A DNA stretch of 64,000 nucleotides from Paralvinella palmiformis (lineage: Eukaryota; Annelida; Polychaeta; Terebellida; Alvinellidae). Made by a program: the position numbers and the translations under genes. The stretch is from positions 17,048 to 81,047 of the forward strand of contig JAODUP010001574.1 in the NCBI GenBank assembly GCA_025642065.1, in the 5' to 3' direction. The notes under the pieces are model-generated. The model did no database searches. It worked only from the letters and a program-made list of their open reading frames with translations, and was not told the origin of the DNA. The number at the start of each line of letters is the position of its first letter. The stretch's first letter is position 1. Positions 38,493-51,312 of the stretch are shown piece by piece.

Positions 38493-39921
38493 TTAACGCC
38501 TCATCTGGGATCTCTTCACTCCTGCCTGTGCAGAGATCAACACTGCAAGGCAAAATGTCACAAGGAGACAAACAGTGCTAGCATGGCCAAATATTCTAGT
38601 AATATCCAAGACTTTTTGCAATACCTGATACAGAGAAATCCCTTCAGCACAGATATTCCAGTGTCGCTGATAAACAATGCAACTGGTGTACCAGCACAGA
38701 CATCTGTGAATTGTGACACTGCTAAAGATAATAATGCAGCGAACGACAGATTAAAAGGTAGCTGAAAACAAATTCAGAAAGAAGGATTAAGCTATGACAT
38801 TGAGTACAATAGGTTCAGTAAATATCAGAGAAAAAGTTGGGAGCGTGGTTCCTCTGCTTCTCTTCCAACGTTTGTTAGCTGCTGGCGATAGATGTGATGA
38901 ATTACCAGATACTTACACATATGAGATAAGCTCCTCTGCACCTGCTTTGTTTGAATCTCCAGACCTGATGAGGTCGGCTAATAAAGGGAGTCTAGCTGAT
39001 AGTCCAACAATTACAGAATCCACCAAACTTGACTAAGTTTAGTATGTCCTCGTTGGAGGTGCTCCCCTTCCCAGAATACCATGGACAAACGGCGCTCTCG
39101 GTGATGAGATGATGAATATATACACGGAGTGTGTTACCCACAGATATAGAAAAGCCACCGTTGTTTTGTATGGCTACCGAGACACGCCCTTTACAAAGGA
39201 TTATAAACCCGCACGAAGAAGTGGTAGTTGGATTGGCGCAGCGTGCACTTTGATGATAACATGGTATTGCAGACCCAAAAAGAATAATTTATATCGAACA
39301 AACAGACAAAGGAACGGTTTTTATTACCATGCTATTGGTGGCAGCTCGTTCTGGCATACACCATAAAAAGGCTAATGCCGAGCCTTTGATAGTAGAGGTG
39401 GCTGTGGATTGTTCTGAACACATAGAAACGGTTGTTATTGCAGATGACACAGACATATTGGTTCTCCTAATTCACCATGCTGGTCATGCCAAATACAATG
39501 TGTTGTTCAAGTCAAATATCAAAAGAGAAAGTAAAAAGCTTCAAAGGTGCGGAACCTATCAGCAACAAAATGCTACATGGGGAGTACTCACTGCACCAGC
39601 ATCCTTTTTCATCATGCCCTACTTGGATGTGACACCACATCCAAACTGTATGGAATCGGCTTGTGGCTGTACCAAAAGGTACCCCTAGAGCAGTGGGGAT
39701 GGACAATCAGTGAAGGCAGACTGATTCCAATTTTGACGCACAATCCATCAGCTCCAGAGCACCTACTGCAAGTGATCAGATGTGTGTGTAAAACTAGTTG
39801 CTACACAATGAGGTGCACCTGCAGAAAGAACGGACTAGACTGTTCCATGACCTGCAGTAAACGCTGTGGCGTGAGTTTAAGCAGTCCACTGTCTGTTGTA
39901 GTTATATTTCGGAGGATGAAA

Positions 39922-40720
39922 TAACAGTGGACTAGTGTCTTGTTACACGCAAATATACATACATAAGACAGCTGTTAATAATACAGGACTATACAGACTC
40001 ATGCAAAACTGTCACAGTTATTGATGTGATTAATAATTATTGTCATGAAAGTATACATTAAACGTATTTGAACACATATAACATTCTAACAAAAAGGCTA
40101 ATACTATTGAAACAAAACCAAAAATAGTTAGTTTTACTGATCCACTCAGAGTCCATTTGTTATTTCAGGGGTAGGTGCAGACCACCCTCTGAGAAATTAT
40201 GTACCACTAAGTCTATTTTGGTATATTTTGAAGTGATGTTCCCGATGACTAGGGAATCAGAAGAAAAACATATTTGAAAACTATCGCAATTTGTTTTGGG
40301 TTACCCTATATTTTATGATAGGCTTCCCGGACTACTGACTTTTTCACTTCTAATGGATTATTATTGTTTTATCTTGCTGTAACAAGTTTGAATGGAAAAT
40401 GATTAATCAAAGTCAATCATTGCTAATCGGCTGTATCAAATCCTTGTCATTTCGACTAAGGATCATAAAATATGTTCACTAGATGGATCTATATTCAGGT
40501 GTGATAATGCTTTATTTTTATTGTTCTTAATCGACATATATGCTTAGGTACTTTGGTAATTTTGATATATATTCAAATATACTTAGAAATGTTCAGCTTG
40601 TTTAGTGTTTTATTAATTAAACCTTTTATCACTATTGATTATAGTGGTTGTAGCAGTAAAATAAATATTTCAAATGAACGAAGTATTTAATTTCATGTCA
40701 TTGATTGGCTCATTGTGTTA
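39922..40720. other. Intergenic sequence
   Basis: AT-rich with no recognised feature, ending where homology to 55828 begins. Confidence 0.5.
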
Positions 40721-41186
40721 GCTACCCGATGTCCCCTTCCCACCATCATTGAATATATATCATATTAATGACGTTCATAGGTATCCGATTATATTAGTGA
40801 GGCAGCACTCATGGGGGATTAGTCTTAGGTGCTACAGTCTATAATTCGCATTAGCTAAGTTGTATGTGACAAAGAAAGGTGTTTTGACTGATATGTAGTG
40901 ATATATACTGAATTACATGTAGGATAGCATGTTATTGTTATGAACGAAATCTGGTACTATAGGTAAATCCATTACAAGCAGAGCACTTACGACAATGACG
41001 ACCATTACTGCCCGTGGAAAATTGAAGGACTTCTAATATTATAGTAGAGTAGACTGAACATCGGCAGAAGAGGATAATTCGCACGATGAATAAAGGATGT
41101 GCTGGCCAGGACAATGTATCAACTAAATAATCAGTAAAGGGAAAGGCTGGAATACTGCTGGGAAAAAAGAACACCATCTTAAACAG

Positions 41187-41518
41187 GTAAGCTTAGTCTT
41201 ATACTTAAATTATTCAAATAACAGTGAAATACATATTGCATTTCATTCCTTTTAAGTCGTTGAAAATGATCAACCCTTTACTTACTTAAGAATGCACTTT
41301 TAATATTTCTCATTTAAGACTGTCAAAGTTTATATTCCCAGATTCATTGCAAGCATATCGTAGAGTAAGAATGGCTTAAATTTAACACAGACGTGGTGTA
41401 AATGGGAAATAAAATTTTCATAACAAGAACAATCCCTTTAATTACAGAATCTTATTATCAAGAATATAAGGCAGAAGTATGACAATTAATTAATTACAAT
41501 AATGTTTTTATGCTGTAG
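41187..41518 (+). other. 5'-UTR intron of receptor gene 1
   Basis: Donor AAACAG/GTAAGCTTAG and acceptor TGCTGTAG/GTTTAC. The same donor and acceptor context recurs at 56195-56504 before the other receptor, which supports a non-coding first exon spliced to the coding exon. Confidence 0.6.
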
Positions 41519-41622
41519 GTTTACAATGCAGAGAACACTAATCGACTGGATTGGGAAGAGAATAAAACTACTTTGATCTAATTACTGCTTGAAATTTATT
41601 AGCTTACTGAGACGATTATGAA

Positions 41623-42795
41623 ATGCGTGAACCAATCCTCCCAATGGATGACTTCAGTGAGAATTATACCATTGGGACATTTTTAATGTTAAACATGACC
41701 TTTGCCGATCTTAAAGAGATTTTAGAGGGATCGCCAGTTTTTATTAGCAAAACAGAAGAAGTAATATTTATTTCATATGTGTTGATATCGTTTATTTGCT
41801 GTGGTATAATGAGTGGCATATTGTTTTATCTTATTCTATACGACAAAACCTTTCACACACCTTATTATATCATTTTATTATTTAGCGTGGGTCATACTCT
41901 TATTTTAGTAACTGCAATATCTCTCACAGTTCTTTACATATCATTTTCTGGATCGAACACATATAGAGGAAGTCCATGGAACTGTTCCATATACAGAATT
42001 TTTACATTTACACCAATCCTAGCCAATTGGCACAACTTGTGTTTACTTTCTGCCGAACGTATGTTTTACTTCTACAAGCCATTTTGGTATTCACGTGCGA
42101 TAACCAACACTAAAATAATAATCTTGGAAGTTTTGATTATTCTAACTGCCACAATATTCAGTATCTTGTCTGGAATCAAAGTAGATAGTTACTTTTCTGT
42201 TTCAGCCTTTCTTTGCCTGGTAGCTATTTCAACATCTTCATTGACAATTCAAATGGTTTGCTACTATTTTCTAAGCGTAATTCTCATTATATCAGCAATT
42301 ATTTCTCTATTCGTTCTTGTCAATAAACACCGACGAGCAATTGCTGATCAAGTTCAGTCTGTTGGATTTAGTTCTGATTCAGGAAGAATAAACAAGCCAA
42401 ATCTAAGCAGTGGAAGTGGACGTGAAGTTCCAGCTTCAGTCAATGTAATTAATGAGGACTGTAATCGTGGTGAGGCTAGTTGTAATTCATTTAATCAGAT
42501 GAATCAAACATCACAAATTAAGTCAGCAGCAAAGCTAATTGCTACTATCTCTGGGATATTTTGGCTAACACTTTTCCCGAGTATAATTGGTATTGCGGTG
42601 ATTCGTAGTAAAACGAATAACATTAATATAGAGTTAGGTGTATCGGTGAAGTACAGAATACGTCGAAGGTTTTTAATCTTTTATCCGTTTTTGTCGTCGG
42701 TTATTAGTCCATCGTTATATTTATATTTAAAAAAAACCCTCAAAGATAAATTGATGAATACTATAAGAAAATACCTTTATAAAGATACTAGATAG
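41623..42795 (+). CDS. Rhodopsin-like 7TM G-protein-coupled receptor 1, single coding exon
   Basis: 390 residues, intact. Two N-terminal sequons (N14-Y-T, N24-M-T). TM1 ~47-72, TM2 ~81-106, conserved Cys121 before TM3, and TM3 ending SAERM (143-147) where DRY is usual. TM4 ~ILEVLIILTATIFSILSGI. TM5 has CYYFLSVILIISAIISLF, followed by HRRAIA and a ~70-residue polar third loop. TM6 has SGIFWLTLFPSI, with no CWxP. TM7 ends SPSLYLYL in place of NPxxY, with a short basic tail. Met8 (41644) aligns with an internal Met of receptor 2 and could be the start. Class A membrane receptor; the ligand is unknown. The intron-free coding sequence and nearby duplicates resemble lineage-specific chemosensory-type expansions in molluscs (inference). 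Confidence 0.9.
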   Translation: MREPILPMDDFSENYTIGTFLMLNMTFADLKEILEGSPVFISKTEEVIFISYVLISFICCGIMSGILFYLILYDKTFHTPYYIILLFSVGHTLILVTAISLTVLYISFSGSNTYRGSPWNCSIYRIFTFTPILANWHNLCLLSAERMFYFYKPFWYSRAITNTKIIILEVLIILTATIFSILSGIKVDSYFSVSAFLCLVAISTSSLTIQMVCYYFLSVILIISAIISLFVLVNKHRRAIADQVQSVGFSSDSGRINKPNLSSGSGREVPASVNVINEDCNRGEASCNSFNQMNQTSQIKSAAKLIATISGIFWLTLFPSIIGIAVIRSKTNNINIELGVSVKYRIRRRFLIFYPFLSSVISPSLYLYLKKTLKDKLMNTIRKYLYKDTR

Positions 42796-42939
42796 ATATC
42801 AACTGCAATGTGACGTAGTTTTATTATTTAAGTTTGGAATATGCTGAAATCATGTTGCCACCTATCAGGCCTATTTAGTCGTAGACTTTTGAAATTACAA
42901 CTGTAAGAATATTTTAAGTGCTATTATTTTGAGCAAGAT

Positions 42940-42942
42940 ACA

Positions 42943-42984
<42 letters not shown>

Positions 42985-43039
42985 CACGCACACATAAACA
43001 CACCACGCACGCACACACACGCACACACTCTCACCCAGA

Positions 43040-43094
<55 letters not shown>

Positions 43095-43122
43095 CAAAAA
43101 CACAAAAAAAAGTTACATAATT

Positions 43123-43161
<39 letters not shown>
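42940..43161. repeat. (CA)n and two (TA)n tracts downstream of receptor 1
   Basis: CA 42940-42976, a CA/CG-rich stretch to 43030, TA 43042-43093, and TA 43125-43161. Confidence 0.95.
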
Positions 43162-43164
<3 letters not shown>

Positions 43165-43950
43165 CTGATTAGAAAATTTAAGTATATCAGAGCAAACGGA
43201 CAGGAGAGTGATATATTAGCTGTCATTACACACTGCGAAATAATAGTGTTTTCGGTACATTCAGCTTTGTGTAATACCTTACGAACCATACGTATCTGTT
43301 ATTTTATATCTTTACTTCAAAGTATTATTATACAAACACAAATAACACATACTTACGTTTTACTTGGAAGTTCTTATTTTTGCAATTACTTACTAATTAA
43401 ATCATGATGCATTGTAGAATGCAGCATGAAGCATTAGGCGTATTTGAAGCCTTCTCTAAATATGGCCAATGGAAATGAACTCTCTAATAATTGAATGTTT
43501 TTCTTTTGGAATGAATTTATTTCATTCATCAATAAACTTTATCGTTATTTAATTCTTTTTAAAATGACACAAAATAATTTTATATCTGATCTAGATAAAT
43601 CTATGATTATTTGCTCCAGTAATACATGGACACATTTTATCTGATTTATTTGTAGGAAATATTTTAATTAGTGTAATCAACTTTGTGTCAGAAGTTTATT
43701 ATAAAATTGTAGATTTAATATTCCACAATAAATAGGGAATAAATATTTGTATTTATTTTAATTGTCTATCGTATGTATATGTTTAAATGTTATGTTCTGT
43801 ATTGAGGAATAATAGGAGCATATGAAATAACCCGATACAAATTTATTAATATTCATTAACTTTGATGTCACGACAGATCCGTAGTACATAGTACATGGCA
43901 TTTCTATTAATATTTAGTAGTGTTTGCCTTTAATTTGAATCCCAGTGGAG

Positions 43951-45019
43951 CAATAATTTTATTAAATTTAACAAAAATTATTTTAAGACCGAATATTCCT
44001 TGATTTACTAATAAAATGATTTAGTGTCTTTTACAGATTTATATTTTGTAGCTAAGAAACATTTGAAAAAATGCCTTCAAATCTTTGACTCTAATTTCCA
44101 ATTGTGTCAGTGCATTCTCAGACTGAAATTCATATTAATTAATGAAAAAGATCTAATAAGGTGAACTGAATCTTAATCTCTTCTATGTAAGGTAAAGTTG
44201 TTATATTACTTAGAAAGTTATCTAATTTCCAGACACTTTTCAAGAGTCTTATCAGATGATTTATTATCGTAGAGTTTTGTAAAGTATAATGAGGGTATCA
44301 GATAAGATAAAGTTCGTCGTATTTCTACAACATAATCATGTGATAAAAATATAATATAGCATTATTAATGTATTTACTGATAACATGACATAAATATAGA
44401 TGACTAGATCTACTACTAGGAGAGTGTGTCTATCAGATTATTATGAAGAAAATGAAACAATTCTGATAAAGAATGTTTGTCAACATAAGTTAGCTACTTA
44501 TGAATTTAACTTACTTTAATTATTGAGCTCTATTAGTCAGTAGGTCAGTCATTTGGTCGGCATGTTGGTCTATCAGCAGTTGCATGAGTGGATATGTTAG
44601 TGAGTGAGAGTTAGTGATGAAGGTATTGATTGATTGATTAATTGTTTGATTGATTGATTGATCGATCGACTGATTGCCTATGCCACTGGGTGAAAACATA
44701 ATCGATTTTCTTTAATTAATTAATTAATTAGTTCAATTATTAATTCAAGTAGTATAATATTTAATCAAATAAGCAGTTATTTGTGATAACTGATTCAATT
44801 GGTCAAAGCTAACATTATGAGAAATATCACCATAATATGTTTTTCATTAGAGGAAATATTTTTTACTGAAACTAATTATTCCTCACTGTGGTGTAAAAGA
44901 CAATTTTTAGTTAATCTGATAAAACCAGTATATAAAGATAATTCTATATCACGATAAGTTATTGGTGAAGTATAGAACAACAATACGTGTTAGCTCATTC
45001 AGCACAAAACACCGCACAA
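43951..45019. other. Intergenic sequence
   Basis: Short (TTGA)n-like tandem at about 44625-44670 (TGATTGATTGATTAATTG). Nothing else recognised. Confidence 0.5.
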
Positions 45020-45345
45020 GTACTAATTAGCTTCCATGATGATCCAGTCACCTGTGAAATGCATAAAAGATGTATCCTGCTGAATTTCAGAGTCTTCTAT
45101 AAGAAATGACTAAAAGATAATGGAAGCGTTTTTATATGTCATTTCCTGTTTATGCCCGCACCATCAGGGAACCCTTTAGTGAGTGTTGAGGTTGATATAT
45201 GGATTTTGTTGCATCCATTTGCTTTACAATATCTATAAGGAATGAGGTCCAACTATGTCAATCTATATTATGACATTCAACTGTAACACTAAGACCCTCT
45301 ACTATGACTATATAGTTTGCATAGCATACATTAAATTGGAAAAAC

Positions 45346-45408
<63 letters not shown>

Positions 45409-46260
45409 TTCCACTACACCATAACGGTCTGATTTAGAGCAAGTATACCATTTCTAATAGTAACGTATAGGTTTTACTATTTATTGAATTTCTATGCTTG
45501 TGAGGTATTTGACCCTCCAGTAAATATTACAAATCAGATTATTATGCGATTGAGAAGTTTTATTTTCTGTGTGTATGAAGACTGCATGTTTCCGGATCTG
45601 CGCATTCTGAGGAAACTTGATATACACTGTATATTCCGTGCACTATTTGCGTCTTTGGTGTGATGATTTGCCTGATATTCCAATATATATATGACTGTTG
45701 CAGTTAGAATACGCTCTTAGGGCATCATAAGTAATCCAGATTCAGGAATAGAAACACAGTATCGAATTTTGAACGGGGGCATCGGGGATGGCTAACATGG
45801 TTTGTGTGCTTTATATAACAACTTCAGTTGCAAATACAACTCAACCTATTAGCATGTGGGAATATAATAATTTTTCCTAGGTCCAGTTATGTCCTGTTAG
45901 TCTGTTACATTCAAAACTAATGCTAGTCTGCTTAACAGAAACAACGTCTAAGCACGTTATTATAACTATATAGTATGCATAACAGACATCAGATCTGGTT
46001 TAAATAAGCTAATTTATAGTTCTAATAGTACTGAACCTATGACACTATTACGGTCTGCTTTGGCACAAATGTAAGTATTCTAATAGCAACTACGTTATCA
46101 GTCTTAACAGTCGTCCCTTGATGAAGTTGCTTTGCAAAAAATATACAACAATCGGAAAATAACTATAAATAAGGCTACTAAGCAATTAACATAAACACTT
46201 TCACAACTGTCGTGATTTCACTTGGGTGCATCAAGATATCATGACTGTAGGTCTTTCGCC
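45020..46260 (-). repeat. ~1.2 kb dispersed repeat, copy B
   Basis: The reverse complement matches 53330-54560 almost end to end, for example ATTGTGTTGTATATA-type flanks, TCCTAGGTCCAGTTATG, ACTATATAGTATGCATAACA and GAACCTATGACACTATTACG. A (TA)n tract (45348-45406) has grown inside it. It is also related to 13710-14215 and 63255-63880. Confidence 0.75.
45348..45406. repeat. (TA)n microsatellite
   Basis: Pure AT dinucleotides within repeat copy B. Confidence 0.95.
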
Positions 46261-47289
46261 TTTTACAGTTTTGTTGGTTGGGGAATTGGCGATTGTTGAG
46301 ACATTAGAATATTTTTAATAAATATGAACCACCCATTAAATATAAATATTCTATCTGTATTGATTCAGTTAATAATTTAGATACCACTAAACTCAAAGAC
46401 TATAAAAACTAAAATAACGTACAGACCAATGTAGTTTTAAAACAACCAATATTCATCAGATGTTACACAAACATTCTTTTCATCCCAAGCATACACTTAG
46501 AGGTTTATTATACGATTTTTAGAATATATTCTAACGATAACGACTTTGATTAGGCCTGGGGTATTCTTTTTGAAGCCTTGTCTAAAAGAAATTACTCGAA
46601 AAAATGGATGCGCGCTATTAATGGCAATTGAAAGAAAACATCGAATATCTTATTGATATACGCATTTAAAAGTACACACAGAGGATTATTCTCCTCCGGA
46701 TTACAACCGCCCATATATCGGTGATTATATTTTAATACCGATTAAACAAATACACAGCACACGTTCTGATTGGCAGGACCGATTTAATAGATTAAACGAG
46801 AAACCTTTTGGATTGATATCCTGGATTCGCTAGAACCGACAAGGTTAAATAAAAAAACGTTCGGAATTTTTATTATAATCAGTCGAAAAGAGTGACATTT
46901 AAAAAAACTTCAAACCAAACATTATTTAGAACACTACCAATATATTATCATTAGTGTTTACACTAAACATAAAATAAATAAAATGTCTCCTGAAGTTCTG
47001 AAATGGTTTCTCACAAAAACAACTTCCGTTAAACGGCATTCGCCCAAAACACAAAATTCTCAATCCACCGTTACTTTGTTTGTAAAGCAATGAGATATTT
47101 AAATATCAACTGTCACATGGGAAGTTACGACTAACTCCATTGAAGTATATATTAATTTTAGTTTCTTATTATGTTGGACACTTTCGCACCTGTACAAACA
47201 TATTAATTATATCTAATTTTAAGTGACATATTTTTTCCTGTTGAAAATTGTGTATATAAACCTTTAGCAATTTGTTAACGTTAGCCTAC
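46261..47289. other. Intergenic sequence
   Basis: No recognised feature. Confidence 0.4.
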
Positions 47290-47720
47290 CCGTCCGTCAA
47301 CCCTGGCACGCGATCTTCACTGCATGCGGTATCTGCTCAACTGCTCAATCTACCCGATGTACCGAAGAATGCATCTCCTGACTCAAGACTATAAGCTCCC
47401 AGAGCATTATCTGGCGGCGTTGATTATAAACAAATCAACATTCCGACCATACATCATCACCCCACTTCTCCTGAACGACCCCTATAAATACCATCATCAA
47501 CAATAAACACAGAACAGAAGTCAACAATAATAATTATTTATCTGTGAAAGCGACCTAAAATAGGTGTGTTTTTAGAAGAGATTTAAAATTATAAAGAGAC
47601 GACGCATTTCTAATATTTGCCGGAAACCTATTCCACAAAGTGTGGGGGGCTGCAACACTAAACGGACAATCACCATATGACTTGAGCCGAGACACTGGCA
47701 CCTGCAATATCTATCTATAT
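47290..47720 (+). repeat. Unclassified transposon-like sequence, less AT-rich than its surroundings
   Basis: A C-rich 60-codon ORF (47324-47506) is followed by a frame reading RRDLKL, then DDAFLIFAGNLFHKVWGAAT and LNGQSPYDLS (47565-47690). It resembles a short conserved tail that I recall from repetitive invertebrate sequences, but I cannot name the family. Confidence 0.3.
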
Positions 47721-48500
47721 TTTATACATTAAAACAAGCCGATGGGATATTATCCAAGGAAAAGTGTCTCACCATCGAATATACTGTAATGGTGATAGGC
47801 TTAAATATTTATTGTTATCTACCATTTCATTAAATCATATATCTCTTCTTAATGGAGAATATGTCTATGAAAAGTAAAATTTCCAAATCATGTACCCTTT
47901 TAGACTTACTAACAGCGAAAAGAAGTAGCATCTGGTTTGACGATTTAAAATATTACTTCGTGCTATATTATAGATTATTCTAAATTATTTAACTTAAATA
48001 TAGAGTCAGCATCACTTCAATGAATCATCTGAATAGTTATTTAGATTACTTGGATTGAGTTCACAACATTATATGACAATTATAGAAAGCATGTCAAGAA
48101 TGTGCTAACCTATTCTTTCTAATATTTTAATTTCAATTATTTTTTAGCCAACGATTAAAGACCATTGTTGTCCGAAAGGTTAATAGGGAATATTAACATG
48201 TTGTTATTATGTTACACGTCCTCAAATTCACCTTTACAAATATGGAAAGCTGATCAAGAATGTCCTCAGCCATTCCTTCCTATTTTTGTTCAAAATTATA
48301 AAGAAGTATTTAAGTTGGTATGACTTGTGTAAGTAAGTATGAACGTATTATCACCATTTAACTATATTCTCATTAATTAAGTTACATTTTTCACTTATTA
48401 TGTATCATTAAATAAAGATACTACCTATTGTCTAGACATTAATCTATACATACACAATTATGAAAAGTATTTTCTAACCCCGATTCATTAGAAATAATAT

Positions 48501-48555
<55 letters not shown>

Positions 48556-49061
48556 TTGTATGTGTGTTTGTGTATGTGTGTGTGTGTATGCGCGTTCGTG
48601 CGTGCGTGCGCTGCAAGATATCGTGTTCAGTAGCTACTCTGCAAATAACGCTTCGGGAATACGCTTTTGATGAATAAAAAAGTCAATACACGTCACATAA
48701 AATTTGCGCAATGAGCACAAAATGGAATATTATTAAATACCCAAAATTCAGTGGGAGACGTTGAAGCTGTCGCCTTCTAGAGGGCCCTTGAATGATTCAG
48801 ATTACATTTACGTTTTATTATTATTATTATTATTATTATGAATTATGAATTGTTTTGCTAGATCTAGTCATTCCTTATATCATTCTGAAGTAACGCATCT
48901 CTGACACTTACATATTCCTAGAGATCTAGTTTTAATTATAAGAAACCATCATCTACTAGATTTAGTGCTAATGGCTTTAAATAAGCATAATATTCAAAGC
49001 TTTCTGACAGATTATATACTTGAAATAATTTGTTTCTCTTTTATTTGAGTTGAGTTATTTA
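47721..49061. other. Intergenic sequence with simple repeats
   Basis: (TA)n at 48504-48537 continuing into (TG)n to about 48600, and (ATT)n at 48817-48839. No gene seen. Confidence 0.5.
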
Positions 49062-49069
49062 GCCTTGAC

Positions 49070-49596
49070 CATTGACCTGAAAGAAAACTAGACCAAACAC
49101 GGCCGCCTAACTTCCGGACTTGGAAAAAAGGAACGGTTTATAAACATGGTGAATTATTACTGTGTCGATGGTTGCATAAGCCGTGTGCGTGGAAGTAATA
49201 TAAACGGGATATCTTTTCATCGGTAAGTATAATGAATACATTCAAAATAGCTGTTAAAGCGGAGGTTTTTTTGGCGTAAAATTAAGCTTAACTATTATCA
49301 TATTTAGCCTGTTCGACAACCCCCAGCCTGTCTCTGGCGTTTGATCCCAACTAAACTAGATCTACAGACTTGCATAAAGCAACCTTTACATATTTCATGG
49401 CATATAATAGGTGAGGAGTAATACATATTCTATGCACACACACACCATTATAATGCACACTCACAATAACTATCCGTATTCATAGTTTCAACACTCGAAG
49501 CGCAGCCGCTTCAACGTTGTTTTTCCCCTACCGGAAGTCAGAGCGGTCCAATCAAACACCACTGAGTGTCCGGTCTAGTTTTCTTTTAGGTCAATG
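49070..49596 (+). mobile_element. 527 bp P-element-like transposon with TIRs, 8 bp target duplication and a THAP exon
   Basis: TIRs of 25 bp (49070-49094 and 49572-49596) begin CATTGACCT and differ at one position. The direct repeat GCCTTGAC flanks them (49062-49069 and 49597-49604). A subterminal inverted pair ACTTCCGG (49110) / CCGGAAGT (49531) lies inside. The interior holds one THAP exon with a splice donor (49146-49222) and no transposase. An 8 bp duplication with a THAP domain is the signature of P-type transposons; hAT elements also make 8 bp duplications but do not carry THAP. Confidence 0.8.
49146..49222 (+). CDS. First exon of a THAP domain (partial)
   Basis: ATG at 49146 opens MVNYYCVDGCISRVRG, then ISFHR. 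This is the N-terminal half of a C2CH THAP zinc finger with C6 and C10 in place. The exon ends CG/GTAAGTAT in phase 2. No second exon with the remaining Cys and His was found inside or just after the element, so this is a remnant exon with an intact donor. Confidence 0.65.
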
Positions 49597-49604
49597 GCCT
49601 TGAC

Positions 49605-51312
49605 GCTGATCAGACCTGATATATATAGCCCAGGAGCAACTTTCCGGGAAAGGTGTTGACAAACACAGGACATGGTGAATCAGAGCATAGGGCTCAAATG
49701 AAGAAATCTTTAAAATAATACTAAACCAAGAAGATTAAATAAATATGCATATAGTAGAAGAAACCTTTTAGCCAATTGAATCACGTATTATATGACAACT
49801 TTACCACATACAACAAGAAAGTACAAAGAGAACCTAAGTGATACAACATAACACTTTAATAACTAGAGAGAGAACGTGTAACTCCGCAGGCTTATGCAAG
49901 CTATCAACCAATCTATGCCTGCCAGTTAACGTGGATCACTGTTTTATATATTTGGAATAGGAAATAATATAATTATTGAATTGTGCCAGGTGCTATCAGT
50001 ATAATATATGTTATCTGTATTATAAGTAGCATACATGCACCTAGTTAAACATTACATTAACGACATTATGACCAAATGATACATCTTGAGAGCATTGAAC
50101 TTGGGACAAGGGAATTTGTTTTCATAATAGTAGTGTAGCAGCTTTCACATATCTACACATCTTACATGCCAAGACTTTTGATTAGCCCTGTTTTGTTTCT
50201 TATTTTAGTTTTTATTAGTATAACTATTACAGTGTTCTGAATGTTGATCGTATTGATTTACTATAATTGTTAATTAAAATGGTGATAATATCATTTAATT
50301 CTGGGCAAGCAGAAGAGTTCGGGATTTACCGTTAGTATACATACAGCACTATAACACCACTTTCCTTTACGAAGTATGAAACTCCACCGATATTAAGGAA
50401 GAGTCTTCATATCATGCTTTAAAAAGAAAACATTGTCACATCTGGGTTAAACTCTTTGCCACTTTCTATTCAATATTTAACGATTTCAAAAACCCTAACA
50501 GTTTGCATACATTTATTGTAACAACAATAACCGGGATATGTTGTCATAAACAGTACTAAGATATATTTCGCAATTTGTTTCCTTCTACTCTTTTAAAGAC
50601 AGATTGTTCATTACAAAGAAAATGTGAAAATGAGCAGATACAGAGCTTAATTACCTTTACTTTTACATAAATTTATATAAATAAAGGCTAATATGTGTGT
50701 TTCTTTGTTTGCTTGTATGTTTGTGTGTTCGCAAAACATTCCGACAAAAGAGCCGTACATGACAAGGACTATTGCATTAGTGAGGACTATGGGCAATCAC
50801 CATTATGTTGATAAAAACCATTTCAGTGGTGTTCACCACGTCAGCTGCTTTAATCATCTCGACTGAAGATATCTAACGTAACGAAGATAATATATACATC
50901 GATTAAAATGAAATGGACTCCTATAAAACAACTAAACTATGTGTTCTAACTAGACGACATTAAAATTTACATTTTACACTGAATTTTGGGACACCACTTT
51001 CCTTGATAATTGCTTCAGCAGAAAAGTAACTTTCGTTGAGTAATGAAATACAATGTTTTTGCTAGGAGAAATCATTGATGCTGTCCAAATCACTTGTTTC
51101 GAGATAGTATTCATAAAAGCATGCACACTCAGATTATCCATCATCAGGCCATTCACAAAGGACAAAAAAGTAAATTGTTTACTCATTAAAATTCATTTAA
51201 AAATGACTCTAAACACTTAGTACTATGGGCCAAAGTCCCAAATAGGCCTCCACAGAAAATCAAACTTTAAAGTTTGACCTGTATGATAAGACAGTCAATG
51301 ATATGACACATG
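49605..51312. other. Intergenic sequence
   Basis: No gene or repeat recognised. The minus-strand 70-codon ORF near 50974-51186 shows no motif. Confidence 0.4.

Larger units (their letters stand above)
40721..43950 (+). repeat. Segmental duplication, copy 1 (with receptor gene 1)
   Basis: Homologous to 55828-63250 over the 5' flank (TTAGTGAGGC, AAGAAAGGT.TTTTGACTGAT, CATTACAAGCAGA), the non-coding exon and intron, the coding exon, and the 3' flank to about 43950 (TGTAGATTTAATATTCCACA, CACAACAGATCCGTAGT-like). Copy 2 has two later insertions that stretch it to 7.4 kb. Confidence 0.85.
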
